Assembly: GCA_025935275.1 (NCBI GenBank)
Contig: JAICVP010000113.1
Span: forward strand, 1-6,773
Direction of reading: 5' to 3'
DNA length: 6,773 nucleotides
Source of the DNA: Thermoleophilia bacterium
GTDB lineage: Bacteria; Actinomycetota; Thermoleophilia; Gaiellales; Gaiellaceae
Shown here: in pieces, positions 4,473-6,773 of the stretch
Layout: the number at the start of each line of letters is the position of its first letter
How positions within the stretch are numbered: position 1 is the stretch's first letter
Notes under the pieces: model-generated
What the model was told of the DNA's origin: nothing
Databases searched by the model: none
The model's input: the letters and a program-made list of their open reading frames with translations, nothing else
Translations under genes and position numbers: made by a program

Positions 4473-6773
4473 ATGGACGAGCGCTACGTCTACGACTTCT
4501 CCGAGGGAACCGAGCTCGGCCGCGAGCTCCTCGGCGGCAAGGGAATCGGCCTCGCCGAGATGACGGCGATCGGCATACCGGTCCCCGCCGGCTTCACGGT
4601 CACGACGGCCGCCTGCGTCACCTATATGCGGGCGGGCAGGCAGATCCCCGACGGCCTCGAGAAAGAGGTCGCCGACCACATGGCCCGGCTCGAAGAGACC
4701 AGCGGCAAGCGGTTCGGAGACCCGGCCGACCCTCTGCTCGTGTCGGTCCGTTCCGGAGCGGCTGTCTCGATGCCGGGGATGATGGACACGATCCTGAATC
4801 TCGGACTGAACGACGACGCCGTCGAGGGCCTGGCGCAGGCGACCGGCAACCCGCGCTTCGCCTACGACGCCTACCGCCGGCTCATCCAGATGTACGGCGA
4901 CGTCGTCGCCGGAGTGGACGGGCACCTGTTCGAGGAAGCCCTTGGCCAGGCGCGGGAGCAGGCGGGTGCGGCCCACGACGGGGAGCTCGAGGCGGAGCAG
5001 CTCGAAGAGCTGATCGGGCGCTTCAAGCAGATCTACCGCCGGGACGCCGGCGAAGAATTCCCCCAGGACGCGCGCGACCAGCTGGCGGCCGCGATCCGGG
5101 CGGTCTTCGACTCGTGGGACCTTCCCAGGGCGCGTGCCTACCGGAGGGCGCACGGGATCTCCGACGACCTCGGCACAGCGGTCAACGTCGTCCAGATGGT
5201 GTTCGGGAACAAGGGCGAGGAGTCGGGCACCGGCGTGGCGTTCACGCGGGACCCGGCGACGGGCGAGCAGGGGCTGTACGGCGAGTTCCTCGCCAATGCG
5301 CAGGGCGAGGACGTCGTCGCCGGCGTCCGCACTCCCCAACCCCTGGAGGAGCTCGGCGACAGCTTCCCGGAGGTCTTCGAAGAGCTCCTCGAGAACATGC
5401 GCCGGCTCGAGCAGCACTACCGCGACGCGCAGGACATCGAGTTCACCATCGAGGACGGCAAGCTCTTCCTCCTGCAGACGCGACCGGCGAAGCGCCACGC
5501 GACCTCGATGGTGAAGGTCGCCGTCGACCTCGTGGACGAAGGGCTCATCAGCAGGGAGGAGGCGCTCGGCCGCCTCGATCCGAAGCAGCTCGACCAGCTC
5601 CTCCACCCGATGATCGACCCGAACGCCGACTACGAGGTCGTTGCCCGCGGCCTCAACGCCTCACCGGGAGCCGCGACCGGAGCGATCGTCTTCGATGCGG
5701 ACACCGCCGAAGAGCGCGGGAAAGCCGGCCAGTCGGTCATCCTCGTCCGGCAGGAGACGAGCCCCGACGACTTCCACGGCATGGTCGAAGCGAAGGGGAT
5801 CCTGACGGCGGTGGGAGGACTGACCTCGCATGCGGCAGTCGTCGCCCGCGGAATGGGCAAGCCGTGCGTGACCGCGTGCGAAGGGCTCTCGATCAACCAC
5901 GACGAGGGAAAGGCGCGGCTGGGGCCGCACGAGCTCGCCGAGGGGGACGTGATCACGATCGACGGCGGAACCGGCGACGTCATCCTGGGGCCGGTCGACC
6001 TCGTGCCACCACAGATCAACCAGAACTTCGAGCAGCTGCTGCGCTGGGCCGACGACATCCGCGGGCTGAAAGTGCGTGCGAACGCCGACACACCTGCAGA
6101 CGCGGCCAAGGCCCGCGAGTTCGGCGCCCAGGGCATCGGGCTCTGCCGCACCGAGCACATGTTCATGGCCGAGGAGCGCCTGCCGCTCGTCCGCGCGATG
6201 ATCATGGCGTCAGGCGAGGACGAGCGGCGCGAGGCGCTCGCAAAGCTGCTGCCGCCGCAGCAGGAGGACTTCGAGGGCATCTTCGAGGCCATGGCGGGGC
6301 TCCCGGTGACGATCAGGCTCCTCGACCCGCCGCTACATGAGTTCCTGCCCCCGCTCGAGGAGGCGGAGTCCCCCGAGATGGCTCGGCGGATCCGCGCCCT
6401 GCGCGAGTCCAACCCGATGCTCGGGACGCGCGGGTGCCGCCTGGGGCTTCTCTTTCCGGAGATCTACGAGATGCAGGTGCGTGCGATCATCCGCGCCGCG
6501 GCCGCGGTGGAAGAGAGGACCGGGGAAGCCCCGCTCGTCGAGATCATGCACCCGCTCGTCGGGTTCGCCGAGGAGCTCCGCCGGCTGCGGGAGCTGACCG
6601 TCCGCATCGCGGAGGAGGAGGGCGACGGCGCGTACCGCTGCGGGACGATGATCGAGCTCCCGCGTGCGTGCATCCGGGCGGACGAGATCGCCGAGCACGC
6701 CGACTTCCTCAGCTTCGGGACAAACGACCTCACGCAGACGACCCTCGGCTTCTCACGGGACGATGCGGAGGGC
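4473..6773 (+). CDS. ppdK: Pyruvate,phosphate dikinase, N-terminal 767 residues (cut by right window edge)
   Basis: PPDK interconverts pyruvate + ATP + phosphate with PEP + AMP + diphosphate, serving gluconeogenesis or diphosphate-dependent glycolysis in the cytosol. The frame is open to the window end, with 767 of roughly 870 residues expected. The N-terminal ATP-grasp region includes LLGGKGIGLAEM (19-30), PVPAGFTVTT (36-45), VSVRSGAAVSMPGMMDTILN (90-109), GNKGEESGTGVAFTRDP (245-261), NAQGEDVVAGVRTPQP (275-290) and FLLQTR (332-337). The swivelling phosphohistidine domain has GGLTSHAAVVARGMG (448-462), with catalytic His453 and the PDRP-target Thr451. The PEP/pyruvate barrel shows GIGLCRTEHMF (554-564, Arg559), RLLDPPLHEF (615-624, Arg615), GTMIELPRA (724-732, Glu728) and SFGTNDLTQ (747-755, Asn751, Asp752). 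The catalytic cysteine of the C-terminal end lies beyond the window. ATG 4473 fits the family N-terminus (YVYDFSEGT against the Clostridium symbiosum WVYKFEEGN); GTG 4455 would add six residues. Confidence 0.97.
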   Translation, partial: MDERYVYDFSEGTELGRELLGGKGIGLAEMTAIGIPVPAGFTVTTAACVTYMRAGRQIPDGLEKEVADHMARLEETSGKRFGDPADPLLVSVRSGAAVSMPGMMDTILNLGLNDDAVEGLAQATGNPRFAYDAYRRLIQMYGDVVAGVDGHLFEEALGQAREQAGAAHDGELEAEQLEELIGRFKQIYRRDAGEEFPQDARDQLAAAIRAVFDSWDLPRARAYRRAHGISDDLGTAVNVVQMVFGNKGEESGTGVAFTRDPATGEQGLYGEFLANAQGEDVVAGVRTPQPLEELGDSFPEVFEELLENMRRLEQHYRDAQDIEFTIEDGKLFLLQTRPAKRHATSMVKVAVDLVDEGLISREEALGRLDPKQLDQLLHPMIDPNADYEVVARGLNASPGAATGAIVFDADTAEERGKAGQSVILVRQETSPDDFHGMVEAKGILTAVGGLTSHAAVVARGMGKPCVTACEGLSINHDEGKARLGPHELAEGDVITIDGGTGDVILGPVDLVPPQINQNFEQLLRWADDIRGLKVRANADTPADAAKAREFGAQGIGLCRTEHMFMAEERLPLVRAMIMASGEDERREALAKLLPPQQEDFEGIFEAMAGLPVTIRLLDPPLHEFLPPLEEAESPEMARRIRALRESNPMLGTRGCRLGLLFPEIYEMQVRAIIRAAAAVEERTGEAPLVEIMHPLVGFAEELRRLRELTVRIAEEEGDGAYRCGTMIELPRACIRADEIAEHADFLSFGTNDLTQTTLGFSRDDAEG

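Noticed and set aside
4142..4474. A 110-codon minus-strand ORF over the intergenic region
   Set aside because: It crosses the terminator, the putative promoter and the ppdK start, has no coding-like pattern, and competes with the better-supported 29-codon ORF in another frame.
4314..5606. A 430-codon minus-strand open frame opposite ppdK, in frame with the 29-residue peptide
   Set aside because: It is antisense to well-conserved ppdK codons and has the low-complexity composition of GC-rich shadows. Only the last 30 codons lie outside ppdK and have their own promoter-like signals.

Overview
The window is GC-rich (roughly 70% by eye). It carries a compact plus-strand housekeeping cluster, an intergenic region of about 490 bases with several inverted repeats, and the first 767 codons of a large metabolic gene. 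In order: 3' end of recO, glyQ, glyS, a pyruvate,phosphate dikinase regulatory protein (PDRP), a 54-residue membrane protein, the intergenic region with a candidate minus-strand micro-gene, and ppdK running off the right edge. The order recO-glyQ-glyS-PDRP is known from Firmicutes (Bacillus subtilis recO-glyQ-glyS-yqfL). The base composition and protein style suggest instead a deep-branching actinobacterium such as Thermoleophilia or Rubrobacteria. That assignment is inference: no rRNA or other phylogenetic marker is present.

Bases 1-3983 are packed like one operon. There are 4 bases between recO and glyQ, a 20-base glyQ/glyS overlap with a TTG start, a GTGA stop/start overlap into PDRP, and an ATGA overlap into the small membrane protein gene. 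GlyQ and GlyS form the heterotetrameric glycyl-tRNA synthetase. PDRP switches PPDK on and off by reversible phosphorylation, and its target is encoded just downstream. The target Thr451 and catalytic His453 of PPDK are both present, so the enzyme and its regulator look like a functional pair, although they appear to be transcribed separately.

Bases 3984-4472 contain no recognised gene family but have structure. A 15-base inverted repeat (3978-3992 with 4133-4147), starting in the last codons of the small membrane gene, encloses three internal hairpins and looks like a structured RNA. Facing it on the minus strand is a tidy small transcription unit. It has a TTGACG promoter element, a start codon 6 bases after a weak -10, a 29-residue hydrophobic peptide (4403-4314), inverted repeats in the 3' region, and a textbook intrinsic terminator ending in six T residues at 4153-4148. 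This unit diverges from ppdK over only 69 bases.

The genes recO to PDRP and ppdK are ordinary members of known families. The parts worth a second look are the structured element, the minus-strand micro-gene and the coupled 54-residue membrane protein. No CRISPR array, insertion sequence, rRNA or tRNA was seen.
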